Shown: piece by piece, positions 18,150 to 26,828 of the stretch | Numbering within the stretch: position 1 is the first letter of the stretch | How the letters are laid out: each line of letters begins with the position of its first letter | The notes under the pieces: model-generated | Databases searched by the model: none | The model's input: the letters and a program-made list of their open reading frames with translations, nothing else | Told to the model about the DNA's origin: nothing | Translations under genes and position numbers: made by a program | DNA from: JL08 sp039969355 | Lineage (GTDB): Bacteria > Pseudomonadota > Alphaproteobacteria > Rhodobacterales > Rhodobacteraceae | NCBI GenBank assembly: GCA_039969355.1 | Contig: JBDVOA010000031.1 | Span: 62,001 to 126,000 of the forward strand | Direction: 5' to 3' | Length of the DNA stretch: 64,000 nt

Positions 18150-18967
18150 CGCACCACAGCTGAATTCTTCAGGCTCTCCTCAAGCGCAAAAAAGTTGTTA
18201 CCCGATTCGAACGAACCTAGGATCACCTCTAACTCCACATCACTACTGTCCGAGAATTTTTTGACGCGATTAATAAGTGGTTGATACAGCGAACTCGAGG
18301 AGTTTCGCCCGTCCTGCGACTTTACCAAATCAACTTTGTTTATGAAGATTATGATCTTTTGCAATGCGCTGCCATCCAACATACCAAGCATCGCCTGAAG
18401 CAATTCTTCTGACCAAAAACGATCGTTTTCCTTGATTCTAGCCACGTCTGGGTGCGATTGAGCAACTTCGCCCCTTAGATTAATAAATTTGCCATTTGCG
18501 AGTACTCGGTCCGCAGGAAACAAGTCGACGACCAAAACAACAGTGTTGATTGATGTTGGTTTCATAACCTTGCTAGCGGTGATGCCCCTAAGCAACGTTC
18601 CGATATTCTGGCCGCGATAGTCAGCAAACCCCAAAAATATCTTCTCCCTCTTTTCAGAACCATTTCGGGGGTCGTCGACTATGACTTCCCGAGTTGTCGA
18701 ATAAAGCCTGAAAGCGGATGTAGTTTCGACTGAGTTGTCTGCTTCGGGGTTGTGGGTAACACGTTTGACAAGGGTGGTTTTCCCCACCCCGCCGATGCCC
18801 AAGAGCATGACCAGGTTTTCGTATTTGGCGCTATACGGATTGATTTTCCTAAGCTGTGCCACAACATTAAGAAGAGTTTCTTCGGGAACGCCGCTCCTGA
18901 ACAACCGTACTAATACAGCCGAAGTAAATGAAACAACTGAATTTCCAATAGCCTCAATAACAGGCAT
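18146..18967 (-). CDS. small-GTPase-like P-loop NTPase (Ras/Roc-like)
   Basis: The 273-residue protein has an ordered set of GTPase motifs: G1 GIGGVGKTT (about 57-65), a G3-like FADYRGQ (Asp about 116, with Gln after Gly as in Ras-family DxxGQ), and G4 INKVD (about 209-213). This places it among TRAFAC small GTPases rather than STAND or ABC ATPases. The N-terminal ~25 residues are moderately hydrophobic and could be a membrane-associated helix. I choose the ATG at 18967; the longer frame begins with a TTG at 18988 and adds seven residues. The specific family is not recognised. The downstream overlapping gene encodes a single-TM protein, suggesting a membrane-linked two-gene module. The region is AT-rich and lies between rsmA and the DUF4167 gene. 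Confidence 0.75.
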   Translation of the reverse strand: MPVIEAIGNSVVSFTSAVLVRLFRSGVPEETLLNVVAQLRKINPYSAKYENLVMLLGIGGVGKTTLVKRVTHNPEADNSVETTSAFRLYSTTREVIVDDPRNGSEKREKIFLGFADYRGQNIGTLLRGITASKVMKPTSINTVVLVVDLFPADRVLANGKFINLRGEVAQSHPDVARIKENDRFWSEELLQAMLGMLDGSALQKIIIFINKVDLVKSQDGRNSSSSLYQPLINRVKKFSDSSDVELEVILGSFESGNNFFALEESLKNSAVVR

Positions 18968-19014
18968 GGCCACACTCACAATTAACAATCAAATAGCATC
19001 TCTAAAATTGATTC

Positions 19015-19045
19015 TATTTAAGCTCACTTGCGATGCGTTCGTCAA
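19015..19045 (-). promoter_or_regulatory. candidate sigma-70 promoter for the GTPase module
   Basis: On the minus strand TTGACG (19045-19040) is followed after 18-19 bp by TTAAAT/TAAATA (19021-19015), inside an AT-rich stretch about 50 bp upstream of the GTPase start. The spacing is slightly long. No operator-like palindrome is evident. Confidence 0.35.
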
Positions 19046-19240
19046 GTCAAGTAGTTTATGTATTATTATCAATATTTTATGGGAGATCGAGTAAAAATTC
19101 CAAGTATCAAATACGTGAAGTAATAGCGCCGCCCACACTTACAGTGCACTCGTCATAGCTTGTTAGATTACGGCTCGGTCAATCCAGGTGCTGACATTTG
19201 GTCGCAAAAGAACGCTCTCGATATTAGCAAGGTCATTGAA

Positions 19241-19876
19241 CTATTCTGCCGCCTCAGGCGCGCTGTCCGATGCCTTCGGCTTTGGCTTGCGCCGCGCCCG
19301 CGGTTTTGCTGGCTTGGGCGGTGCGCTTTCGGGTGTTTCAACCAATCCGCTGTCATCGGCTTGCGCGGTGTCGTCACCTTCGACCGGCATCGGTGGCATC
19401 ATTGGCGATGTTGGGGTGGATTGCTCAACCGGTATCGATTTTGGTTGTTCTGATTTTGGTTGTTCTTTTGGCGTATCTGGCTGTTCAGCGGGAACGTTTG
19501 GCTGAGTGTTCTGCTCTGGCTGCGTGCGCGGCTGCTGCTGTTCGCGCGAAGACCTGTCGCGGTCCCGTTCCATCTGACGTTCGCGATTAATACGCTCCTG
19601 CTCTTCGCGGCGTTGTTCCATTTCGCGCATCGCGTCGGCTAGCAAACGTAAATAATGCTCGGCGTGTTGCTGAAAGTTCTCAGCCGCCACACGGTCATTG
19701 CTTAGCTGTGCATCGCGGGCCAGTTGATTGTATTTATCAATGATCTGTTGGGGCGTGCCGCGCACCTTGCCCTCGGGGCCAGAACTGTCAAATACGCGGT
19801 TAACAACGTTACCGCCGGAATTTTGATTGCGATTGCGGTTCGACTTTGACCGCGAACGGGATTTTGAGGATCTCAT
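19241..19876 (-). CDS. DUF4167 domain protein
   Basis: The 211-residue protein starts with a basic, Arg/Ser/Asn-rich tract (RSSKSRSRSKSNRNRNQNSG), followed by the DUF4167 core: VFDSSGPEGKVRGT, QQIIDKYNQLARDAQLSNDR and AAENFQQHAEHYLRLL (about 27-85). The rest is a charged coiled coil and a Pro/Glu/Gln-rich disordered tail ending in Lys/Arg/Pro repeats. The domain is restricted to alphaproteobacteria and usually lies beside prmC-prfA, as here; the basic N-terminus suggests nucleic-acid binding, which is an inference. Confidence 0.9.
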   Translation of the reverse strand: MRSSKSRSRSKSNRNRNQNSGGNVVNRVFDSSGPEGKVRGTPQQIIDKYNQLARDAQLSNDRVAAENFQQHAEHYLRLLADAMREMEQRREEQERINRERQMERDRDRSSREQQQPRTQPEQNTQPNVPAEQPDTPKEQPKSEQPKSIPVEQSTPTSPMMPPMPVEGDDTAQADDSGLVETPESAPPKPAKPRARRKPKPKASDSAPEAAE

Positions 19877-20120
19877 GTACTTTGCAAGAGCCTTATGCTC
19901 GCTGTCGTTACACCCGTTTTACGCCTCTTGCGCTCTCATATTACCGGGTCTGCGACATGTTGGGCTTAGTATTGCGCGGGACCGCCTAGGGCATCCACCG
20001 CAGCAACGTCTCTGAGTAACCATGTCCTGCGCTCTCAGACAAGAGGTAACTGACGCAATAACGTTAAAAGTGATGTAAAGGTGGCAATTTAGGCGGCGAA
20101 TTACCGCCAATTGCCAGAAT

Positions 20121-20951
20121 TCAGGGCAATTGTGCACGCAGGACCCGATCTCTGCCATCCAGATCCGGCATGATCTCGATTCCCGCCCAACCATTTTCCA
20201 CAAATATTGCCCGCACATCCCTACCCTGTTGCCAGCCCATCTCGACCATTACCCGCCCGTTTGGGTTTAGATATCGCCCTGCCTGCGCTGCGATCACGCG
20301 GTAGGCGCTTAGCCCGTCCCCCTCATCCGTCAACGCCATGCGCGGCTCATGTTCACGCAACTCAGGGGCAACATCCTCCATTTCGTTTTGTGTTAGATAG
20401 GGTGGATTGGCGACAATCAGATCAAAGGTTCCCTCAACATCGGAGAACCAGTCCGACTGACGTATTTCTGTTCGGCCATCTACACGGTGTAAAACGGCAT
20501 TTGCGCTGGCCTGCAGACAGGCCGCTTCACTGGTATCAACACCCACACCGCGCGCGTTTGGCATTTCAGCAAGCAAGGTCACCAGAATGCAGCCAGATCC
20601 GGTTCCGAGATCAAGCAAGGTTTCAAATGGCACCGCCAAGGCACCTTCAATCAGGGTTTCCGTTTCCGGCCGCGGATCCAGAACGTCTCGGCTGACCTTA
20701 AATCGACGACCATAAAACGCGCGCTCGCCCACAAGATGCGAGACCGGCACTCGGATGGCGCGCAACGATATCAACTGATCAAATCGCTCTTCGATTTCCG
20801 GAGCCAGGTCTTCCGGGGCGATCAGCGTGACGCGCGTGGCATCAATCCGGGCTGCATGAGCGAGTAATACCCGCGCATCACGCGCGGGATCGGGCACGCC
20901 AGCAGCCCGCAATCGGGCAGTGGCTCCAACCATTGCCTCAGCGGCTGTCAT
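20121..20951 (-). CDS. prmC: peptide chain release factor N5-glutamine methyltransferase
   Basis: PrmC methylates the Gln of the GGQ motif in release factors, raising termination efficiency. The 276-residue protein has the N-terminal helical domain that docks the release factor, SAM motif I LLDLGTGSGCILVTLL (about 112-127), and the catalytic NPPY (VANPPYLT, about 182). Its start overlaps the stop of prfA (ATGA at 20948-20951), its substrate's gene, a conserved and functionally sensible arrangement. Confidence 0.96.
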   Translation of the reverse strand: MTAAEAMVGATARLRAAGVPDPARDARVLLAHAARIDATRVTLIAPEDLAPEIEERFDQLISLRAIRVPVSHLVGERAFYGRRFKVSRDVLDPRPETETLIEGALAVPFETLLDLGTGSGCILVTLLAEMPNARGVGVDTSEAACLQASANAVLHRVDGRTEIRQSDWFSDVEGTFDLIVANPPYLTQNEMEDVAPELREHEPRMALTDEGDGLSAYRVIAAQAGRYLNPNGRVMVEMGWQQGRDVRAIFVENGWAGIEIMPDLDGRDRVLRAQLP

Positions 20952-22003
20952 TCTCCCATCTCGGCAAGCAGTCGAGCCTGATCATCCGCGGTCAGCGCGT
21001 CTACGATTTCGTCCAGATCGCCCGTCATAATGGTATCGAGCTTATAAAGCGTCAGGTTGATCCGATGATCAGTCATGCGCCCTTGCGGAAAATTATAAGT
21101 TCTGATGCGTTCTGAACGATCGCCGCTTCCAACTTGGGACGCACGGTCTGCGCTGCGTTCACTATCAACGCGTTGCCGTTCAAGATCGTAAAGCCGGGTT
21201 TTCAGCACCTGCAGCGCAATCTCACGATTGCGGTGCTGTGATTTTTCCGAAGAGGTGACGACCAGACCGCTGGGCAAATGAGTGATGCGCACGGCCGAAT
21301 CTGTGGTGTTGACGTGTTGCCCTCCTGCCCCAGAGGCGCGCATCGTGTCGATCCGCAAGTCATTGGTATCGATGGAAATATCCACATCCTCGGCCTCAGG
21401 TAACACCGCTACAGTTGCTGCGGATGTGTGGATTCGCCCGCCGCTTTCGGTGGTCGGCACCCGCTGCACCCTGTGCACGCCGCTTTCGTATTTCATTCGG
21501 GCAAAAACATTCTCGCCTTTGACATGGGCGACCACCTCTTTGATGCCACCAAGTTCGGTCAACTGTTCTTCGATGATTTCGAAGTTCCAGCCCCGGCTTT
21601 CGGCATAGCGCTGATACATGCGCAGCAAGTCCGCGGCGAAAAGCGCGGCCTCATCCCCACCGGTACCAGGGCGAATTTCGACCATGGCAGGTTTGGCGTC
21701 TGCAGCGTCTTTGGGCAGCAACGAAAGCTGAAGCGCAGTTTCAACTTCTGGCAATTTTGCCTTGAGCAGCGGCAATTCTTCTTCGGCCAACTCCTTCATG
21801 TCAGGATCATCCAGCATCGCGGTTGCGTCCGCCAGATCGGTCAATAACTGGCGATAACCAGCGATTTGTTCGACAACTGGGCGCAGATCTGAGTATTCCT
21901 TGGCCAGCGCAGCAATCTCGCCTGCATCCGCGCCATCGGCCATCTTGGCTTCAAGAAATTGAAACCGCTGGGTGATCTGTTCTAGGCGTGCGTCAGGAAC
22001 CAT
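20948..22003 (-). CDS. prfA: peptide chain release factor 1
   Basis: RF1 recognises UAA and UAG and triggers peptidyl-tRNA hydrolysis. The 351-residue protein contains the GGQ loop (ASGAGGQHVNTTDSAVR, about 222-238) and the surrounding RF-1 domain. The PCRF domain (about 65-180) includes EIRPGTGGDEAALFA. I use the ATG at 22003, giving VPDARLEQITQRF, which matches homologous N-termini; the longer frame begins with a TTG at 22024 that lacks a Shine-Dalgarno. It is the first gene of the prfA-prmC operon. Confidence 0.96.
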   Translation of the reverse strand: MVPDARLEQITQRFQFLEAKMADGADAGEIAALAKEYSDLRPVVEQIAGYRQLLTDLADATAMLDDPDMKELAEEELPLLKAKLPEVETALQLSLLPKDAADAKPAMVEIRPGTGGDEAALFAADLLRMYQRYAESRGWNFEIIEEQLTELGGIKEVVAHVKGENVFARMKYESGVHRVQRVPTTESGGRIHTSAATVAVLPEAEDVDISIDTNDLRIDTMRASGAGGQHVNTTDSAVRITHLPSGLVVTSSEKSQHRNREIALQVLKTRLYDLERQRVDSERSADRASQVGSGDRSERIRTYNFPQGRMTDHRINLTLYKLDTIMTGDLDEIVDALTADDQARLLAEMGE

Positions 22004-22064
22004 CCGCGCGGTGTCCGATATCAAAGGGCTTTGGTCAAGTGCCAGAGCGTGCTAACATTGGCTC

Positions 22065-22367
22065 ATGATCAGATTGAGCACACTTCTTTTTTTCATGGCA
22101 GCCCCGGTTATCGCGGATGTATCCGGCAAGGACGGCAAGACGGTCGAGTGTTACTGTACCGACAAGTCACACAATCGGGTCGAATTGGGTGAAACGATCT
22201 GCCTTCAAGTGGACGGGCGCATGTTCATGGCGCAGTGCCAAATGTCGCTGAACGTCCCAATGTGGCGCGAGATTCAGGAGGGGTGCCTGTCTTCCGGGCT
22301 AATCAGTACCCCCGGTGATGGCTCTACCCCATTGCTCGAGACGAGCTCGGTTCACTCCAACATCTGA
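22065..22367 (+). CDS. small secreted cysteine-containing protein of unknown function
   Basis: The 100-residue product begins with a clear signal peptide (MIRLSTLLFFMAAPVIA) and has a compact core with CYCTDKSHNRVELGETICLQVDGRMFMAQCQMSLNVPMW. The four to five Cys and absence of further hydrophobic stretches suggest a disulfide-bonded periplasmic protein. I take it to be a conserved hypothetical protein of Rhodobacterales, without known role. Its last 69 bp overlap the 3' end of the convergent DUF1499 gene, so the extreme C-terminus, which is low in conservation features, is constrained by the other gene. Confidence 0.75.
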   Translation: MIRLSTLLFFMAAPVIADVSGKDGKTVECYCTDKSHNRVELGETICLQVDGRMFMAQCQMSLNVPMWREIQEGCLSSGLISTPGDGSTPLLETSSVHSNI

Positions 22368-22709
22368 TTTTCCAAACCGCAAGCGCCCATATAACTTGAG
22401 AACATCGCCGTCCTGCTGTGCGGTGGTGTAATCGGGAAACCCAAACACCCGCGAGCGCGTGATATAGGTTACCATATCATCGTCTACCGATCCGGCCAAA
22501 ACGGTTGTGTACGGCGTATCTCTGGCGATCTGATCAAATTGCGCAAGCCCGCCTGGCCCTGTTTCAAGGATTCTCTGCGCACCGGTCGCCATATCCGCAT
22601 CCTCGGTAATACTAAGCGGCACATGCCATCGCGCCACTTCACTGGGCGCGAGGCGAATATAGGCCAACCCGGCAACGCAAATGCCTGTCACAATCCAGAA
22701 CAGGATCAT
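22299..22709 (-). CDS. DUF1499 family protein
   Basis: The product is about 136 residues with one N-terminal membrane helix or uncleaved signal (ILFWIVTGICVAGLAYIRL). The DUF1499 core follows: a variable middle, then VTYITRSRVFGFPDYTTAQ and LYGRLRFGKSDVGVNRARLEQW, the family's most conserved lines. Function unknown; proteins of this family are usually small envelope proteins. The ATG at 22709 has GGGA 6 nt upstream; the longer frame begins at a TTG. It overlaps the 3' end of the convergent secreted-protein gene by 69 bp. Confidence 0.82.
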   Translation of the reverse strand: MILFWIVTGICVAGLAYIRLAPSEVARWHVPLSITEDADMATGAQRILETGPGGLAQFDQIARDTPYTTVLAGSVDDDMVTYITRSRVFGFPDYTTAQQDGDVLKLYGRLRFGKSDVGVNRARLEQWGRAITGGTD

Positions 22710-22785
22710 TCGACGTCCCAATCTGCCAATCTCCCATCAGTATAGTCAATGCAGGTAATGACCAGCCGATCCGTCTTCCCGCACG

Positions 22786-23736
22786 TCACCGATACTTCAC
22801 GCCGGGCAGGATGCAAAGTAACTCAAACAGAAGATTTGCCCCTGTCAGCGCCGTATTGCCCGAAGGATCATAAGGGGGCGACACTTCGACCATATCGCAG
22901 CCCACAACATTCAAACCCCGGAGTGCCCGGATGAGTTCCATGGCTTGCGCTGTGCTGAGTCCACCTATCTCAGGCGTGCCGGTCCCCGGCGCATACGCTG
23001 GATCCAGACTGTCGATGTCATAACTGATGTAAACCGGCACGTCTTCACCGATCTCGCGTCTGATTTCAGCCCCGAGCGGAGTCAGGTTGCGGTGCCAAAG
23101 TTCATGCGCAAGATGCATCTGAAACCCCCAACCCTGCGCCTCAGTAAAATCCTCTGCGGTATAGCCGGTGCCGCGCAGACCAATCTGATAGGTTAGCTCT
23201 GTATTCAGCAAACCTTCCTCATAGGCACGTCGGAAGACCGTGCCATGGGTTTCTCGTTCGCCAAACATATGATCGTTCACATCCGCATGGGCGTCCACAT
23301 GCACCAAGGCAACCGGGCCGTGTTTGGCAGCGATAGCCCGCAGGATCGGCAAGGTCAGAGAATGATCGCCGCCCAAAGCAACGGGGATAACATCATGCTT
23401 GAGGATGGCCGTGTAGCTCTCTGTTATAATGTGTAAACTGTCGCTCAGAGAAAATGTATTGATCGCCAGATCACCGATATCTGCCATTTGCAAACTGTCA
23501 AAAGGAGCAGCGCCGGTCTGCAGGTTATATGGCCGGATCATTGCACTTTGTTCGCGCAGTTGCTTGGGTCCGAACCGGGTGCCTGACCGCCAACTGGTAC
23601 CGATGTCCATCGGAATGCCCAATATAGCAACATCAAGGCCTGCGAGGTCACTGACGGATGGCAGGCGCATGAATGTCTGAGGTCCTGAAAACCGCGCCAG
23701 ATCATTTCCGCTGATCGGTTGGTTTTTGTCGCTCAT
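22786..23736 (-). CDS. ureohydrolase (agmatinase/guanidino-acid hydrolase family), paralogue A
   Basis: A 316-residue arginase-superfamily enzyme that splits urea from a guanidino compound using a binuclear Mn site. All metal-ligand motifs are present: ALGGDHSLTLP, VHVDAHADVND, ETHGTVFRRA and SYDIDSLDPAYAPGTGTPE. GLRGTGYT precedes the substrate loop. The ATG at 23736 overlaps the stop of paralogue B by 4 bp. Substrate could be agmatine, guanidinobutyrate, guanidinopropionate or guanidine itself; the motifs alone do not decide. It is third in an M20-ureohydrolase-ureohydrolase operon. Confidence 0.88.
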   Translation of the reverse strand: MSDKNQPISGNDLARFSGPQTFMRLPSVSDLAGLDVAILGIPMDIGTSWRSGTRFGPKQLREQSAMIRPYNLQTGAAPFDSLQMADIGDLAINTFSLSDSLHIITESYTAILKHDVIPVALGGDHSLTLPILRAIAAKHGPVALVHVDAHADVNDHMFGERETHGTVFRRAYEEGLLNTELTYQIGLRGTGYTAEDFTEAQGWGFQMHLAHELWHRNLTPLGAEIRREIGEDVPVYISYDIDSLDPAYAPGTGTPEIGGLSTAQAMELIRALRGLNVVGCDMVEVSPPYDPSGNTALTGANLLFELLCILPGVKYR

Positions 23737-24695
23737 CCGCGCATGCTCCATCCTATGAGGCTCAGGATATCGGTGGCGATATGTGCACCTGCGATTGCAG
23801 TTGCTCCTGTGGTGTCAAAGGGCGGCGATACTTCGACGACATCGCCACCTACAATATTCGCACCAGCAATATCGCGCAACATGATCGACGCTTGCGACGA
23901 CGTCAGCCCGCCCCAGACCGGGGTGCCGGTGCCGGGCGCAAAGGCCGGGTCTAGCCCATCAATATCAAATGTCAGATAGGTTGGACCTCCTCCCAGAATA
24001 CCTTTTATTTTCTGTGCGGTAGCTACCGGTCCTAATTCATGCACCTCGCGCGCATCGATGATGTTGACCCCCAGCGTGTCTGCATTTGTGGTACGAATGC
24101 CGACCTGCACGGATCGCGCCGGGTCAACGATCCCCGACTTCACGGCTTTGTAAAACATCGTACCATGATCAACCCGGCTCATGTCATCATCGACCCAGGT
24201 ATCCGTGTGTGCGTCAAATTGAAGTAATGACAACGGGCCGTACTTCTCCGCGTAAGCTTGAAGAATGGGAAACGAGATGTAGTGATCACCCCCCAGCACC
24301 AGACTGGCAGCCCCGGCATCCAGTATCTCTTTGATGTGGGCTTTTAAGGCAGACGGAAACGCAGGAATGTTGGCATAATCAAACGCCAGGTCGCCGTAGT
24401 CGACAATCGCACATTCGCTCATGACGTCATAAGGCCATCCATAAGGCGCATCTGGTGCCTGCAACGCAGACGCTTCTCGGATTGCGCGTGGGCCAAGACG
24501 GGTGCCGGGTCTGTTCGTGACCGCCTGATCAAAGGGAACGCCGGTCACCGCGATATCAACTCCATTCAAATCCTTGGTGTACTTTCGTCGCAAGAAAGAA
24601 GCTGCTCCGGCAAAGGTCAACTCGTAACTCGGGCCCTTCAGATCGTCCCGTGTAAAGGCCATGTCGATTTGGGTTTTAGCATCTTCCAGTGCCAT
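23733..24695 (-). CDS. ureohydrolase (agmatinase/guanidino-acid hydrolase family), paralogue B
   Basis: A 320-residue ureohydrolase with the Mn ligands in VLGGDHYISFP, LQFDAHTDTW, DHGTMFYKAV and TFDIDGLDPAFAPGTGTP. Compared with its neighbour it differs at substrate-loop positions (GGDHY versus GGDHS, DAHTD versus DAHAD), so the two are not recent duplicates and probably act on different guanidino compounds. It begins 1 nt after the stop of the M20 amidohydrolase gene and overlaps paralogue A, forming one transcription unit. Confidence 0.88.
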   Translation of the reverse strand: MALEDAKTQIDMAFTRDDLKGPSYELTFAGAASFLRRKYTKDLNGVDIAVTGVPFDQAVTNRPGTRLGPRAIREASALQAPDAPYGWPYDVMSECAIVDYGDLAFDYANIPAFPSALKAHIKEILDAGAASLVLGGDHYISFPILQAYAEKYGPLSLLQFDAHTDTWVDDDMSRVDHGTMFYKAVKSGIVDPARSVQVGIRTTNADTLGVNIIDAREVHELGPVATAQKIKGILGGGPTYLTFDIDGLDPAFAPGTGTPVWGGLTSSQASIMLRDIAGANIVGGDVVEVSPPFDTTGATAIAGAHIATDILSLIGWSMRG

Positions 24696-24696
24696 C

Positions 24697-25866
24697 TCAC
24701 GCTCCTGACGTGGGTTGCGCGCGTTCTACCAGTCGCGCAAAAAACGAGGCCCCAATGGGCGAAACCTCATCATTGAAATTGTATTTCGGGTGATGGACGC
24801 CCACGCCGTCGCCCTGCCCCAGCATCAAATAGGCCCCGGGTCGCGCCTCAAGCATGTAAGAAAAGTCCTCGGCGCCCATCACGGGCTCAAAGTCCCCATC
24901 AACATTTGCTTCCCCCGCAATATCGGATGCAACACTTGCAGCAAATTCCGACTTGGCAATGTCATTGACTGTGGAGGGATAACCGTACTCAAAATCAAAC
25001 TTTGCGGCGACGCCAAAACTCGCAGCATGCCCGGTCACAATCTCTTGCATACGTTTGACAACCATGTCCTGAACGTCCTTGTCAAACGTCCGCACAGTAC
25101 CATTGATGTAAGCGGTTTCGGGAATGACATTGTCCGTTGTGCCGGTATGTATCTGTGTGACCGAAATCACTAGCTTGTTGGCGGCCTTATGGTTTCGACT
25201 GACAATGGTTTGCAATGCCTGAACAATCGCACATGCGGCCACAACCGGGTCGACGCAATCATGTGGCCGCGCGCCATGACCACCCTTACCCGTAACGGTG
25301 ATATGAAAGGTGTCGGCAGCGGCCATGATGGGGCCGGGTGTTGTGAAAAAACTGCCAAAGTCCTTGCCCGGCGCGTTGTGCACAGCAAATACCTGTTCGA
25401 CGTCGAAACGATCCATGATACCCTCTTGTACCATAATCTCACCGCCGCCGCCGCCTTCCTCTGCTGGTTGAAAGATAAGCGCTACACGGCCGGAAAACCT
25501 GCGGGTTTCTGCAAGATAGCGTGCGGCGCCAAGCAACATAGTCGTATGCCCATCATGTCCACAGGCATGCATTTTCCCAGGAAATTTGCTCGCGTAAGCA
25601 ACGCCAGTTTCCTCGGTGATCGGCAAAGCATCCATGTCGGCGCGCAGACCAATTGTGGGCCCCTCACCTTGCCCGTTGATAATAGCCACGATACCAGTCT
25701 TAGCGATCCCTTCATGGATCTCGTCGACACCAAAGTCACGCAAACGTTCGGTTACAAATGCCGCTGTCTGATGGCACTCCAGACCCAGCTCTGGAATAGT
25801 GTGTAAATGCCGCCGCCAAGCGGTCATGTCCGCGCTAAAATCAGCTATCCGGTTGACAACAGGCAT
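24697..25866 (-). CDS. M20 family amidohydrolase (hippurate hydrolase/IAA-amino acid hydrolase type)
   Basis: The 389-residue enzyme has the M20D metal motifs: LRADMDALPI, HACGHDGHTTMLLGAA, QPAEEGGGGGEIMV and the C-terminal MGAEDFSYML with a later HHPKYNFNDE. The dimerisation (lid) domain includes GKGGHGARPHDCVDPV. Such enzymes cleave N-acyl or amide bonds of amino acids. The ATG at 25866 has AGGAG at 8 nt; a longer frame to 25953 lacks support and would overlap mazG on the other strand. As first gene of the ureohydrolase operon it may act on an N-acylated guanidino amino acid; that is inference. Confidence 0.88.
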   Translation of the reverse strand: MPVVNRIADFSADMTAWRRHLHTIPELGLECHQTAAFVTERLRDFGVDEIHEGIAKTGIVAIINGQGEGPTIGLRADMDALPITEETGVAYASKFPGKMHACGHDGHTTMLLGAARYLAETRRFSGRVALIFQPAEEGGGGGEIMVQEGIMDRFDVEQVFAVHNAPGKDFGSFFTTPGPIMAAADTFHITVTGKGGHGARPHDCVDPVVAACAIVQALQTIVSRNHKAANKLVISVTQIHTGTTDNVIPETAYINGTVRTFDKDVQDMVVKRMQEIVTGHAASFGVAAKFDFEYGYPSTVNDIAKSEFAASVASDIAGEANVDGDFEPVMGAEDFSYMLEARPGAYLMLGQGDGVGVHHPKYNFNDEVSPIGASFFARLVERAQPTSGA

Positions 25867-25929
25867 GGGCCAAGCTCCTAAAGACGCACATGTTCGCACC
25901 CATCTGACACTCAAAAGGACCCAGCCGCA

Positions 25930-26748
25930 ATGCCTGATGATGCCCTGATACATGATCCAGAGGGCGGGATGGATCGTCTGTTGGAAATCATGCGCCGGTT
26001 ACGTGATCCTGACACTGGATGTCCTTGGGATATCGAGCAGAACTTCGCCACCATTGCTCCCTACACGATCGAGGAAGCCTATGAAGTGGCCGATGCGATT
26101 GCGCGCTCCGATTGGGAAGAACTTGAGGGTGAATTAGGCGATCTGTTGTTGCAAACAGTCTATCATACGCAAATGGGTCAGGAAGCAGGGTACTTCAGTT
26201 TCGCCAGCGTAGCGCGCAATATCTCTGACAAGATGGTCGCGCGTCACCCGCATGTATTTGGCGCTGAAAGCCGCAATAAGTCGGCTGATCAACAGACGGT
26301 GGATTGGGAGAAGATCAAGGCGGCAGAACGTGCCGGTAAAGATCAGGGCGGTGCCTTGGACGGCGTTGCCGTGGGACTCCCAGCACTATTGCGTGCATAT
26401 AAACTGCAAAAAAGGGCGGCGCGCGTTGGGTTTGATTGGCCGTCAACTGATCAAGTGCTCGACAAGATTGTGGAAGAGGCACAGGAATTAACCGAGGCTC
26501 GCGCTGATCTGACACAAGACGAGATCGAGGAAGAGTTTGGCGATCTTTTGTTTGTTATGGCTAACTTGGCACGTCATATGAATGTTGACCCCGAAGCCGC
26601 TCTTCGTCGAACAAACGCGAAGTTCACGCGTCGTTTTGCCGGGGTCGAAGCGCGGTTGGCCGAACTCGGCAAGCGCCCCGAAGAAAGCGACCTGTCGGAG
26701 ATGGATGCGCTATGGGACGCTGTAAAGGAAACTGAGCGCACGGGCTAA
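25930..26748 (+). CDS. mazG: nucleoside triphosphate pyrophosphohydrolase MazG
   Basis: MazG hydrolyses (d)NTPs to monophosphate and pyrophosphate and cleans aberrant nucleotides. The 272-residue protein contains two MazG repeats. The first (about 20-110) has CPWDIEQNFATI and the catalytic EEAYEVADAI plus GELGDLLLQ. The second has KIVEEAQELTEA and EEFGDLLFVMANLARH. AAAGGA lies upstream of the ATG. Its 5' end is 63 bp from the divergent M20 gene. Confidence 0.94.
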   Translation: MPDDALIHDPEGGMDRLLEIMRRLRDPDTGCPWDIEQNFATIAPYTIEEAYEVADAIARSDWEELEGELGDLLLQTVYHTQMGQEAGYFSFASVARNISDKMVARHPHVFGAESRNKSADQQTVDWEKIKAAERAGKDQGGALDGVAVGLPALLRAYKLQKRAARVGFDWPSTDQVLDKIVEEAQELTEARADLTQDEIEEEFGDLLFVMANLARHMNVDPEAALRRTNAKFTRRFAGVEARLAELGKRPEESDLSEMDALWDAVKETERTG

Positions 26749-26828
26749 GTTGCCGATTTTCAAACACGCCATGGACAACCCCAATCAGCCTTGCGAGGAT
26801 TGGTCCGTTCAAATTGTGAGAGTCGCAA

